Shown: positions 49,333 through 56,943 of the stretch, in pieces | Position numbering within the stretch: the stretch's first letter is position 1 | Layout: the number at the start of each line of letters is the position of its first letter | Source: PFJX01 sp040757575 | GTDB lineage: Bacteria; Pseudomonadota; Gammaproteobacteria; Burkholderiales; Thiobacillaceae | Direction: 5' to 3' | Assembly (NCBI GenBank): GCA_040757575.1 | Contig: JBFLXA010000001.1 | Location: forward strand, 62,001 to 126,000 | Length of the DNA stretch: 64,000 bases | The notes under the pieces: model-generated | The model's input: the letters and a program-made list of their open reading frames with translations, nothing else | What the model was told of the DNA's origin: nothing | The model's database searches: none | Translations under genes and position numbers: made by a program

Positions 49333-50705
49333 GGCCGCTCCTGCTTTGCATCCTCGGCGGGAGTTCGGGCCTTTTGCAGTTTACGGTCCAGGGTACGCCG
49401 GCTGATGCCCAGTTGCCTGGCCAGGGCGGCCTTGTCGCCCGCCAGGGCCGCAAGGGCCCGTAGCAGATAATCCAGCTCGGCCGCATCCAGGCTGACGATT
49501 CCTGCCGGCTGGGAGCTAGTCGCTGCTGTGGATACCAACGAGCCAGGCGCCAACGCAGGCATTGCCGCAGACGAGGTCAGCAACAGGTGCTCCGGGCCGA
49601 TGCCCTCGCCTTCAGCGAGGATCACGCCCCGCTCCAGCAGGTTGCGCAGTTCCCGGATGTTGCCTGGGAAGTCATGCCGGGCCAGCCGCTCCAGGGCTTG
49701 GGTGGACAGGCTCATGGGTCGGTCGGGAGACAAGCGTTCCAGCAGATTGTCCGCCAGCAGGGGCAGATCTTCACGCCGTTCCCGCAGGGCCGGCAGGCGG
49801 ATGGGAAAGGCGGAAAGCCTGTAATACAGATCCTGGCGGAAGCTGCCGGCGGCCACCATGGCTTCCAGGTCCCGGTGGGTGGCGGCTACCAGACGGAAAT
49901 CCGCCCGCAGGATGTCCACGCCCCCCACCCGCCGGAAGCTACCCGCTTCCAGCAGACGCAGGAGTTTCACTTGCAGGCTGAGGGGGATGTCCCCCAGTTC
50001 GTCGAGAAACAGGGTGCCGCCAGCGGCGGCCTCCACCAGGCCCACCTTGCGCTGGCTGGCGCCGGTGAAGGCCCCCTTCTCGTGGCCGAACAATTCGGAT
50101 TCGAAAAGGCTTTCCGTCATGCCGGAGCAGTCCACGGGAACGAAAGGCTTGCCGGAGCGGGCGCTGAGGTTGTGCAGTGTCTGGGCGGCCAACTCCTTGC
50201 CAGTGCCGGACTCTCCCAGCAGCAGCACCGGCGTATCCCGGGGCGCCACCCGATGGATCAGTTCCAGCATGCGATTGAAAGTGGGGGACCGGCCCACCAT
50301 GCCCGCCAGGGGCCGTTCCCCGGCCCGCTCCCGCAGGGGGGGCATGCCTTCGATGTAATAGCGGGCCACCCCGTCCGCGCCCCGCAGGGGAATCAACTCC
50401 ACATCCACATATTCCTCCCCCTGGGGGGTGTGGTGCAGGTGCAGCACCCGGCTGGTCTTGCCGGTCTGGTCCGCTACGGACCGGGGGCAGGACTCGCCGC
50501 ACTGGTCGCAGGGGCGGTCGAAATGGTGGGAGACCTCATAACAGGTCCGGCCGATGAGGCCTTCATGGTCCCCGTACTCGGTGTAATAGGCCCCGTTGGC
50601 AGCCAGGATGCGGAACTGGTCATCCACCAGGATGCGGGGCCCGGGCAGGGCTCCCAGCAGGGAGATGATTTCCGGTGGGAGCGTATGGGAAGGCGGGTTG
50701 GCCAT
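49329..50705 (-). CDS. FisR-like sigma-54-dependent activator (probable sulfane-sulfur sensor)
   Basis: From the ATG at 50703-50705 this is 458 residues. Residues 20-130 form a PAS-like sensor with Cys55, Cys66, Cys69 and Cys73 (RTCYEVSHHF, RPCDQCGESC). The intervals Cys55-Cys66-Cys73 (11 and 7) equal those of Cys53, Cys64 and Cys71, the persulfide-reactive residues of Cupriavidus FisR as I recall them. The AAA+ part has GESGTGKELAA, GAFTGA and GGTLFLDELGDI; a Fis-type helix-turn-helix ends it (ARQLGISRRTLDRKLQKA). Divergent to the NifX-like operon. Longer in-frame starts upstream (GTG at 50798) are possible but would overlap the binding sites. Confidence 0.85.
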   Translation of the reverse strand: MANPPSHTLPPEIISLLGALPGPRILVDDQFRILAANGAYYTEYGDHEGLIGRTCYEVSHHFDRPCDQCGESCPRSVADQTGKTSRVLHLHHTPQGEEYVDVELIPLRGADGVARYYIEGMPPLRERAGERPLAGMVGRSPTFNRMLELIHRVAPRDTPVLLLGESGTGKELAAQTLHNLSARSGKPFVPVDCSGMTESLFESELFGHEKGAFTGASQRKVGLVEAAAGGTLFLDELGDIPLSLQVKLLRLLEAGSFRRVGGVDILRADFRLVAATHRDLEAMVAAGSFRQDLYYRLSAFPIRLPALRERREDLPLLADNLLERLSPDRPMSLSTQALERLARHDFPGNIRELRNLLERGVILAEGEGIGPEHLLLTSSAAMPALAPGSLVSTAATSSQPAGIVSLDAAELDYLLRALAALAGDKAALARQLGISRRTLDRKLQKARTPAEDAKQERP

Positions 50706-50711
50706 AGCTAA

Positions 50712-50754
50712 GTCAATTCTGACCACAAAGACAAGGGATATAGCCAATAATGAC
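50712..50754 (+). promoter_or_regulatory. tandem palindromic upstream activator sites
   Basis: GTCA-ATTC-TGAC (50712-50723) and GCCA-ATAA-TGAC (50743-50754) are two imperfect palindromes whose starts are exactly 31 bp apart. The nearer one is centred 93.5 bp from the T of the -24 element at 50842. The same motif pair with identical spacing occurs at 59237-59279. I propose them as enhancer sites of the adjacent FisR-like activator. Confidence 0.75.
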
Positions 50755-50841
50755 TCAACACCCAGCCCATGGGCAAGACAGCACACCGAACAAAACACGC
50801 ATCCTGTTGTTTTTATTATGATAATCGGTATATCTATGGCT

Positions 50842-50857
50842 TGGCACGGCTTCTGCT
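50842..50857 (+). promoter_or_regulatory. sigma-54 promoter before the NifX-like gene
   Basis: TGGCACGGCTTCTGCT fits the consensus TGGCACG-N4-TTGCW with the GG and GC doublets correctly spaced (start-to-start distance 12). It lies 38 bp before the start of the NifX-like gene. Strong match. Confidence 0.88.
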
Positions 50858-50894
50858 AATCAGGTTTCACCCTGACTACCCGTGACCCAATGCC

Positions 50895-51272
50895 ATGAAG
50901 ATCGCCGTCACCAGCCAAAACCGCAAGACCGTCACCGGCCACGCCGGCAAGTGCCGCAAGTTCTGGGTTTACGACGTGGACCACGCCGAGGCCCGCAGCC
51001 GCAACCTGCTGGAACTGGGTCTGGACCAGACCTTCCACGCCAGCCACGGGGAGGGCGCCCACCCTCTGGACGGCATCAATGTGCTCATCACTGCCGGCCT
51101 GGGCACGGGCCTGCAACAACGCCTGAAGCGCAAGGGCATCCTGGCCGTGGCCACACCGGAAACCGATCCGGACCGGGCCGTAGCCGCCTGGCTGAACGGC
51201 ACCCTGGCGGAAGTTGCCCCGGAAGACCACAGTCACGGCCACCCCCATGGCCACGATCACTCCCACCATTGA
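50895..51272 (+). CDS. NifX/NifB-C-like (dinitrogenase FeMo-cofactor family) protein with His-rich tail
   Basis: A 125-residue protein. MKIAVTSQNRKTVTGHAGKC and VLITAGLGTGLQQRLKRKGI match the NifX/NafY-like fold used to carry iron-sulfur or metal clusters. The C-terminus EDHSHGHPHGHDHSHH is a metal-binding tail rich in His. No nif genes are in the window, so a role in nitrogenase is unlikely; sigma-54 control suggests a sulfur- or metal-cluster-related role. It is followed 13 bp later by a DUF gene. Confidence 0.82.
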   Translation: MKIAVTSQNRKTVTGHAGKCRKFWVYDVDHAEARSRNLLELGLDQTFHASHGEGAHPLDGINVLITAGLGTGLQQRLKRKGILAVATPETDPDRAVAAWLNGTLAEVAPEDHSHGHPHGHDHSHH

Positions 51273-51285
51273 CCAAGGAACTCCC

Positions 51286-51678
51286 ATGAAACAAAGCCTG
51301 CTGCAAGAAAAATACCCCGTATTCGTCGCCGAGATCGACAAGTCAGAAACCACCTACCAGACCCTGGGAGCAGTGGTGAACTACCTGAAGGACCGTATCG
51401 CCGAAAAGGAAAAGGTGCAGTTCATCGGCACATTCGACCACTACGCCCATACCCAGAACATCGGCGGCGAGATCAATCCGGACATCCGCGGTGCCGTGGA
51501 CGTGATCTTCTGCTTTGGCTTCGCCCTGCCCAATCCCCAGGTGCTGGCCGTGCGTCCCCGGGCCATCGGCGTGGCGGACATGGGCGAGAAATACGTTGTG
51601 AGTTTCCTGGAAGCCCCCATGAAGCCAGCCAACGAAGCCATGGAAGCCTGGGTGAAGGGACTGCGGGACCGCACCTGA
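51286..51678 (+). CDS. small cytosolic protein, possibly DUF6858/DUF302-like
   Basis: From the ATG at 51286 (AAGGAA upstream) this is 130 residues, MKQSLLQEKYPVFVAEIDKS. It contains LGAVVNYLKDRIAEKEKVQF, FGFALPNPQVLAVRPRAIGV, and no signal peptide. The alternating strands and a chelating FDHYAH resemble DUF302-type folds; I believe a DUF6858 family exists with this pattern but cannot verify. It shares the sigma-54 promoter of the NifX-like gene. Function unknown. Confidence 0.65.
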   Translation: MKQSLLQEKYPVFVAEIDKSETTYQTLGAVVNYLKDRIAEKEKVQFIGTFDHYAHTQNIGGEINPDIRGAVDVIFCFGFALPNPQVLAVRPRAIGVADMGEKYVVSFLEAPMKPANEAMEAWVKGLRDRT

Positions 51679-51761
51679 ACGTAACCCGCCCCGTTCCCGC
51701 CTAGCCGGGAACTTCCAGTGGAAATGTTCTGAACCCCGCCTGGATGCCTGAAGGCATGGGC

Positions 51762-51781
51762 GGGGTGGGCACCCCTTTTTG
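51762..51781 (+). terminator. terminator after the NifX-like/DUF pair
   Basis: GGGGT-GGGC-ACCCC followed by TTTTT; an overlapping larger stem pairs ACCCCGCC (51733-51740) with GGGCGGGGT (51758-51766). It separates the sigma-54 operon from the bd-like operon starting at 51817. Confidence 0.8.
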
Positions 51782-51816
51782 TCTGACCTCCCTCCCCTCG
51801 GAGCCATTGCCAAGCC

Positions 51817-53232
51817 ATGGAATACATCGGTCTCTATCCCGTCTGGTACGAACCCGGCCTGGGCAGCGGCTGGATCGTCGGTCTCATCGCCACGGTCCAC
51901 GTGCTGTTCTCCCATACCGCCGTGGGTGCGGCCCTCTTCTTTGCCTACCTGGCCACGGTGGCCTATCGGCGCAACCAGCCGGAACTGCTGGACTTCATCA
52001 AGCGGTACGGCCTGTTCCTGCTGGTATTCAGCTATGTGCTGGGCTCGATCACCGGGCCGGGCATCTGGTATTCCACCACGGTGGCCAGCCCCCGGGGCAT
52101 CTCGGCCCTGATCCACAGCTTCGTGTGGAAGTGGGCCACCGAGTGGGTGTTCTTCGTCATCGAGGTGGTGGGGGTCTACATGATCATCTACCTGGTGGGC
52201 AAGGTGGACCGCGCCACCCACCTGCGCATCTCGGTGATCTTCGCCCTGGCCTCCTACGGCACCATGCTCATCATCATCGGCATCCTGTCCTTCATGATGT
52301 GGCCGGGCAAGCCGGAGTGGTTCACCGAGGGGGGCTACCTGAACGGTTTCTACGGCGCCAACACCTTCGCCCAGCTGGCCCTGCGCACCGCCTTCATGTT
52401 CACCATGACCGCCGTGGTGGGGGGCATCGTCGCCGGGGCCATCAAGGACCCGGCCTTCAAGCGGGAAATCACCCGCAAGCTGGCCCTGCTGGGCATGGCC
52501 TCCACGGTAATCGGCGGCCTCTTGTTCCAGTGGTACATGGCCACCCTGCCGGAAACCGCCGAGGTCATCGCCCAGAACCGGCTGCCGGAATGGTTCAGCC
52601 TGTCCCTGGTGGTGGCCCTGTCGGTGATCTTCGCCTGGTTCGCCGCCACCTGGGTTCGACCCGGATTCCTCACCCCGGCCATCGCCTCCATCATGACCCT
52701 GGTGGTGCTGGTGTTCGGCCTGTGGCCCGAGGAAACCGCCCGGGAATCCCTGCGCAAGCCCTATGTGGCGGGCCAGTACGTGTATTCCAACCAGGTCATC
52801 GCCCGGGATGTGCCGGGCCTGGGCATCCACTCGGAGATTCCGGTGCTGGAACGCCAGGGCTTCCAGCAAAGCCAGGTGTTCGTGCCCCAGGGACTGAAGA
52901 CGGTGACGGCGGGGAACGCCGCCGAGGTGGGCCACAGCCTGGCCCTGACCACCTGCTCCAACTGTCATTCCCTGTCTGATACGGGCATGCGGCCCCTGGC
53001 CGGGTACTTCGGCGGCAATCGGGACGTGGCGGCCATCCAGGTCTATCTGCAAGGGGCCCTGGGCACGGGCAACACCCTCTACATGCCCCACATCCCCCTC
53101 AATGACGCCGAGGCCTTTGCCCTGGCCAGCTTCATCGCCGGCATGAACCGGATCTCGCCGCTGCATCCGGAACCGCGCCGGGTGGCCGTCAACGCCACAG
53201 CTACGGCCCCTGTCACCCAATCTCAGGAGTAA
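51817..53232 (+). CDS. CydA-like membrane protein fused to a C-terminal cytochrome c domain
   Basis: A 471-residue protein. The N-terminal 320 residues hold about nine hydrophobic helices in the order of cytochrome bd subunit I; VHVLFSHTAVGAALFF (His28) corresponds to the heme b595 ligand region, and ATEWVFFVIEVVGVY to the acidic pair near residues 99 and 107 of E. coli CydA, with the acidic spacing seven rather than eight. The Q-loop and GRQPW of quinol-oxidising CydA are not seen. The C-terminus adds CSNCH (Cys380, Cys383, His384), with YMPH as likely distal ligand, so electrons may enter from a c heme instead of quinol. Classified, as I recall, among bd-superfamily OR-C types. Three bases separate it from the next gene. 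Confidence 0.8.
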   Translation: MEYIGLYPVWYEPGLGSGWIVGLIATVHVLFSHTAVGAALFFAYLATVAYRRNQPELLDFIKRYGLFLLVFSYVLGSITGPGIWYSTTVASPRGISALIHSFVWKWATEWVFFVIEVVGVYMIIYLVGKVDRATHLRISVIFALASYGTMLIIIGILSFMMWPGKPEWFTEGGYLNGFYGANTFAQLALRTAFMFTMTAVVGGIVAGAIKDPAFKREITRKLALLGMASTVIGGLLFQWYMATLPETAEVIAQNRLPEWFSLSLVVALSVIFAWFAATWVRPGFLTPAIASIMTLVVLVFGLWPEETARESLRKPYVAGQYVYSNQVIARDVPGLGIHSEIPVLERQGFQQSQVFVPQGLKTVTAGNAAEVGHSLALTTCSNCHSLSDTGMRPLAGYFGGNRDVAAIQVYLQGALGTGNTLYMPHIPLNDAEAFALASFIAGMNRISPLHPEPRRVAVNATATAPVTQSQE

Positions 53233-53235
53233 GCC

Positions 53236-54459
53236 ATGGAAACTGCCATGCTCTACGCCCTGCGGGACCCCGCCGGGGTGCCCTCCCACCCGGTGATCTT
53301 CCTGGTGCTGGGGGTGCTCACCTGGGCCCTGCACATCGCCGCTGTGCACGTCATGCTGGGGGCCTCCACCCTCACCCTGTTCGGTGCCTTCAAACAGGAC
53401 GCCCACTGGCGCCGCCTGGCCGCCGCCATGCTGAACACCGCCAAGGTGGCGGTGTCCGTGGCCATCGTCCTGGGGGTGGCGCCGCTGCTGTTCGTGCAGG
53501 TGATCTACGACCCCTTCTGGTACACCAGCAACGTGCTGTCCGCCCGCTGGGTCATCGCCTTCATCGTCCTGCTGATCGGCGGCTATCTGGCCCTGTACGC
53601 TTTCTACTACCGCAACCCGGACATGCAGGCCAAACCCACCCGGGGCGCGTGGCACCTGGTGCTGTCCATTGGCCTGATGTTGGTGGTGGGCTGGATCATG
53701 CACGTGCTGAGCGTGCAGATGCTGCTGCCGGAGCAGTGGATGCAGTGGTACGCGCCGGAAGGCCACATCGACCCCTCGGGCCAGCAACTCCACGCCTACC
53801 ACGCCGCCCGCTTCGCCTTCTTCATCCTGCTGTCCGAGGCGGTGACCGGCCTGTGGCTGCTGGGATACCGGCGCTACCTGATGGGCCGAGAGGGCGAGGA
53901 CCCGGCCTATATCGCCTGGCTCAAGCCCATGGCCCTGAACCTGGCCCTGGCGGGGGGCGTGCTGGCCCTGGCCGCCGGTGCTGTGTGGATGCTGAGCCTG
54001 CCGGAGAAGATGGTCTGGTTTGCCACCTCCGCCTGGATGGGGGCCGCCCTGGTGGCCCTGCTGGCGGCAGTGGCCTTTCCACGGCTGCTGGGCAAGAGGC
54101 TGGATGCAGGCCGGTGGGGCTACGTCCCCTTCGCCCTGGGGGCCGTGGCCCTGATCGTGGTGGCCGCCGCCCGGGAGGCCCTGCGCTTCGTCACCCTGCT
54201 GGCGGCCCATGGCTACGACGCCCTGGACTACAAGCTCAACTGGGACGGGTACAGCACCGTGCTGTTCTTCGTCACCTTCGCGGTGCTGGGGGGCGTGGTG
54301 CTGGGCTACCTGCTCACCGTGGCCTGGAAGGCGGGGCAGACCCAGGGGGTCTATGTGCCCTCGCCCGGCCTGACCCGGCTGGGCCAGTTGGCCGTGCTGC
54401 TGCTGGTGGTGTGGATCGTTCAGTACTTTGCCGTGGGGTTCTACGTATGGGCGCGCTGA
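53236..54459 (+). CDS. second membrane subunit of the bd-like complex
   Basis: A 407-residue integral membrane protein with about nine hydrophobic helices. ALHIAAVHVMLGASTLTLFG repeats the TM1 His spacing of the CydA-like partner, and HAYHAARFAFFILLSEA and QLHAYH supply more His in the middle. It lacks clear CydB signatures, but size, position and the coupling by three bases indicate that it is the partner subunit. Its stop overlaps the next gene start (TGATG). Confidence 0.7.
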   Translation: METAMLYALRDPAGVPSHPVIFLVLGVLTWALHIAAVHVMLGASTLTLFGAFKQDAHWRRLAAAMLNTAKVAVSVAIVLGVAPLLFVQVIYDPFWYTSNVLSARWVIAFIVLLIGGYLALYAFYYRNPDMQAKPTRGAWHLVLSIGLMLVVGWIMHVLSVQMLLPEQWMQWYAPEGHIDPSGQQLHAYHAARFAFFILLSEAVTGLWLLGYRRYLMGREGEDPAYIAWLKPMALNLALAGGVLALAAGAVWMLSLPEKMVWFATSAWMGAALVALLAAVAFPRLLGKRLDAGRWGYVPFALGAVALIVVAAAREALRFVTLLAAHGYDALDYKLNWDGYSTVLFFVTFAVLGGVVLGYLLTVAWKAGQTQGVYVPSPGLTRLGQLAVLLLVVWIVQYFAVGFYVWAR

Positions 54460-54815
54460 TGAAACCGATGCTGGGGGCCGTGCTCATTGCCGTGGCCGTG
54501 GCCCTGCTCACCCCCGCCCAGGCGGCGGGGCCTGCAACCCAACCCGCCCCCCAGCCTGGCGGCGCTGCCATGGCCCACACCTGCGCCGGCTGCCACGGCA
54601 CCCAGGGCCGGCTGGGCACGGTGGAATTCGTGCCCCTGGCGGGCCTGCCGGAGGGGGAATTCATGGGCGCCATGCGGGACTTCCGCAGCGGCAAGCGGGC
54701 CGCCACCCTCATGGGCCATGTGGCCCGGGGGTTTTCCGACGACGAACTCAAAGCCATGGCGCGGTACTTCGCATCCGTCCGCCCAGGTGAAGACATGAGG
54801 AGCAGAAAGCCATGA
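54459..54815 (+). CDS. small periplasmic cytochrome c
   Basis: From the ATG at 54459 (TGATG overlap) this is 118 residues with a signal peptide (LIAVAVALLTPAQA-A). CAGCH gives heme ligands Cys42, Cys45 and His46; Met85 in ATLMGHV is the likely distal ligand. Class I c-type. It probably carries electrons between the flavoprotein downstream and the bd-like complex. Its stop overlaps the flavoprotein start. Confidence 0.88.
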   Translation: MKPMLGAVLIAVAVALLTPAQAAGPATQPAPQPGGAAMAHTCAGCHGTQGRLGTVEFVPLAGLPEGEFMGAMRDFRSGKRAATLMGHVARGFSDDELKAMARYFASVRPGEDMRSRKP

Positions 54816-56140
54816 TGAACCGTCGCAACTTTCTCCTGGCCGGCGCCGGCCTGGCCCTGGCTTCGGCCCTGCCTGCCCGGGCAGCGCAAGCGTCAGCCCA
54901 TGTGGTGATCATCGGCGGCGGCGTGGGCGGCGCCACGGCGGCCAAGTACCTGAAGCTGGCCAACCCGGCCCTGAAGGTGACGATCATCGAGGCCAACCGC
55001 ACCTACATCCGCCCCTACGGCTCCAGCGAGGTGCTGACGGGCCACGCCCGCATGGAAGACCTGGCGGTGTCCTACGACGCCCTGCACCACCGCTACGGCG
55101 TGGACTTCCTGTTCGACACCGTGACGGGCTTCGACCCGGACAGGAAACAGGTGCGCACCGCCGGCCGGCAGACCCTGGCCTACGACCAGCTCATCGTCAG
55201 CCCCGGCATCCGCCTGGATTACGCCGCCATCCCCGGCTACAGCGAGCAGATTGCCGCCACCCGGGCCCCCTCGGGCTGGATTCCCGGCCCCCAGACCGCC
55301 CTGCTGGCGAAACAGCTACAGACCATGCGGGCGGGCGGAACCTTCGTCATCGTCGCCCCGCCGGTCCCCTACCGCTGCCCCCCCGGCCCCTACGAGCGGG
55401 CCGCCCTGATGACGGAATGGATGCGCCGCCACAACCCCACGGGCAAGGTCCTCATCCTGGACCCCAAGGACGGTTTCGTCACCGACGCCACCATGCAACT
55501 GGGCTGGCACCGGCTGTATGGCTACGACATTCCCGCCGACTACCTGAAGGACATGCCCGGGGACGTCAACAACACCGGACGACCCGCCCCCATCGCCTGG
55601 GTGCGGGCCAAGGACGGGGGCACGCCCCGCAAGCTGGACGCCCGCACCCTCACCGTGCACACCGACGGCGGGCCGGTGAAGGCCGACGTGCTGAACGTCA
55701 TCCCCCCCATGCGGGCCGGCAAGCTGGCCTTCGACCTGGGGCTGGTGAACGAGACCGGCTGGTGCCCGGTGGAACGCCGCACGTTCGCCTCCAGCGTCCA
55801 CAAGGACGTGTACGTGATCGGCGACGCCAGCATCGCCGACGCCATGCCCAAGTCCGGCTTTTCCGCCAACACCCAGGCCAAGGTCACCGCCCAGGCCATC
55901 GTCGATACCCTGGCCGGCCGGGCCCCGGCGGAGCCCGTGTGGGGCAACACCTGCTACGCCCTGGCGGGGTCGGACTACGGCCTGTTCGTGGCGGACGTGT
56001 TCCGCCTGAAAGACGGCAAGATCGCCCAGGTCTCCGGCAAGCGCTACCTGCCCCTGAATGCCAGCCCCACCCAGATCCGCCTGGGAGCCGCCTACCAGCA
56101 GGCCTGGCTGAAAACCTTCACGGAGGATTGCTTCGCATGA
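54812..56140 (+). CDS. fccB: flavocytochrome c sulfide dehydrogenase flavoprotein subunit (FccB/SoxF)
   Basis: A 442-residue FAD protein. RRNFLLAGAGLALASALPARA is a Tat signal; HVVIIGGGVGGATAAKYL binds FAD. The two redox cysteines of FccB are present: Cys189 in YRCPPGPYERA and Cys381 in GNTCYALAG. A further Cys318 (WCPV) is present. It oxidises sulfide to polysulfide and passes electrons to a cytochrome c subunit. It sits between a mono-heme and a di-heme cytochrome gene, both overlapping it. AGGAG precedes the start. Confidence 0.93.
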   Translation: MMNRRNFLLAGAGLALASALPARAAQASAHVVIIGGGVGGATAAKYLKLANPALKVTIIEANRTYIRPYGSSEVLTGHARMEDLAVSYDALHHRYGVDFLFDTVTGFDPDRKQVRTAGRQTLAYDQLIVSPGIRLDYAAIPGYSEQIAATRAPSGWIPGPQTALLAKQLQTMRAGGTFVIVAPPVPYRCPPGPYERAALMTEWMRRHNPTGKVLILDPKDGFVTDATMQLGWHRLYGYDIPADYLKDMPGDVNNTGRPAPIAWVRAKDGGTPRKLDARTLTVHTDGGPVKADVLNVIPPMRAGKLAFDLGLVNETGWCPVERRTFASSVHKDVYVIGDASIADAMPKSGFSANTQAKVTAQAIVDTLAGRAPAEPVWGNTCYALAGSDYGLFVADVFRLKDGKIAQVSGKRYLPLNASPTQIRLGAAYQQAWLKTFTEDCFA

Positions 56141-56943
56141 ACCGCCCTGCCACCGCCCCCCGGGCCCGGGTTGCCCGGCGCCCCCACCCCGCCTCCTGGA
56201 TGCTGGCCCTGCCCCTGTTGCTCGCCGGCCTGCTGCTGGCCCAGGGGGCCCTGGCCAGCCATCCCCACGGCCAGCCTGCCAGTCAGGCTCCGGCCACAGC
56301 CCTCTCCCCCGCGCAACTGCGGGCCACCCTGGCCGCCATGCCGCAGGGCGACCCACAACGCGGCGGCCGGCTGCACCAGGCGCGCATGTGCGCCAGCTGC
56401 CACGGCGACGACGGCGCCGCCCCCACCGGCAACTGGGCCAGCCTGGCGGGCCAGAAGGCCGCCTACACCTACAAAAGCCTGCTGGACTACCAGACCGGCC
56501 GCCGCCTGGAACACGGCCGCGCCAACCTGATGCGCGTGGCGGTGCAGGGCCTGAGCCGCCAGGACATGGCGGACCTGGCCGCCTGGTACGCCACCCTGCC
56601 GGCGGTGGCGTCTCCCCTGCCGCCGACTTACCCCCCGGTCTCTCCCCAGGCCCGGGTCCAGGCCGAATGGCTGGTGCGCAAGGGCGATCCGGCCCGGCTC
56701 CTCACGCCCTGCGCCTCCTGCCACGGCGCCCGGGGCCAGGGGGGCGTCAATGCCAGCCCTGCCCTGGCAGGTCAGACCGTGGGGGCCTTCACCCGCACCC
56801 TGCTGGACTACCGGGAAGGCCGCCGGGCCACCGACGCCCACCAGGGCATGGGTCAGTTCGCCCAGCGCCTGACCCTGGAAGAAATCCACGCCCTGGCGGC
56901 CTATTACGCCGGCCAGGGCAAGACCCTGGAGACCCGCAAATGA
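56137..56943 (+). CDS. diheme cytochrome c (cytochrome c4/FccA type)
   Basis: A 268-residue protein whose N-terminus carries an arginine-rich stretch and a hydrophobic segment (WMLALPLLLAGLLLAQGALA-S). Two CASCHG motifs at Cys85-His89 and Cys192-His196 mark two class I domains; Met132 and Met238 are candidate distal ligands. Domains are internally similar, as in cytochrome c4. Overlap with fccB (ATGA) makes it the likely electron acceptor of sulfide dehydrogenase. Confidence 0.9.
   Translation: MNRPATAPRARVARRPHPASWMLALPLLLAGLLLAQGALASHPHGQPASQAPATALSPAQLRATLAAMPQGDPQRGGRLHQARMCASCHGDDGAAPTGNWASLAGQKAAYTYKSLLDYQTGRRLEHGRANLMRVAVQGLSRQDMADLAAWYATLPAVASPLPPTYPPVSPQARVQAEWLVRKGDPARLLTPCASCHGARGQGGVNASPALAGQTVGAFTRTLLDYREGRRATDAHQGMGQFAQRLTLEEIHALAAYYAGQGKTLETRK

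Noticed and set aside
50895..51272. Nitrogenase cofactor gene (nifX)
   Set aside because: No other nif gene is present and the His-rich tail differs; the family has many non-nitrogenase members.
51817..53232. Standard cytochrome bd quinol oxidase subunit I (cydA)
   Set aside because: The Q-loop and GRQPW motif are missing and a cytochrome c domain is attached, so the classical name would mislead.
51343..54210. 955-residue open frame on the minus strand
   Set aside because: It lies antisense to the bd-like operon, is His/Gln/Gly-rich without domains, and arises from high-GC third-position bias of the real genes.
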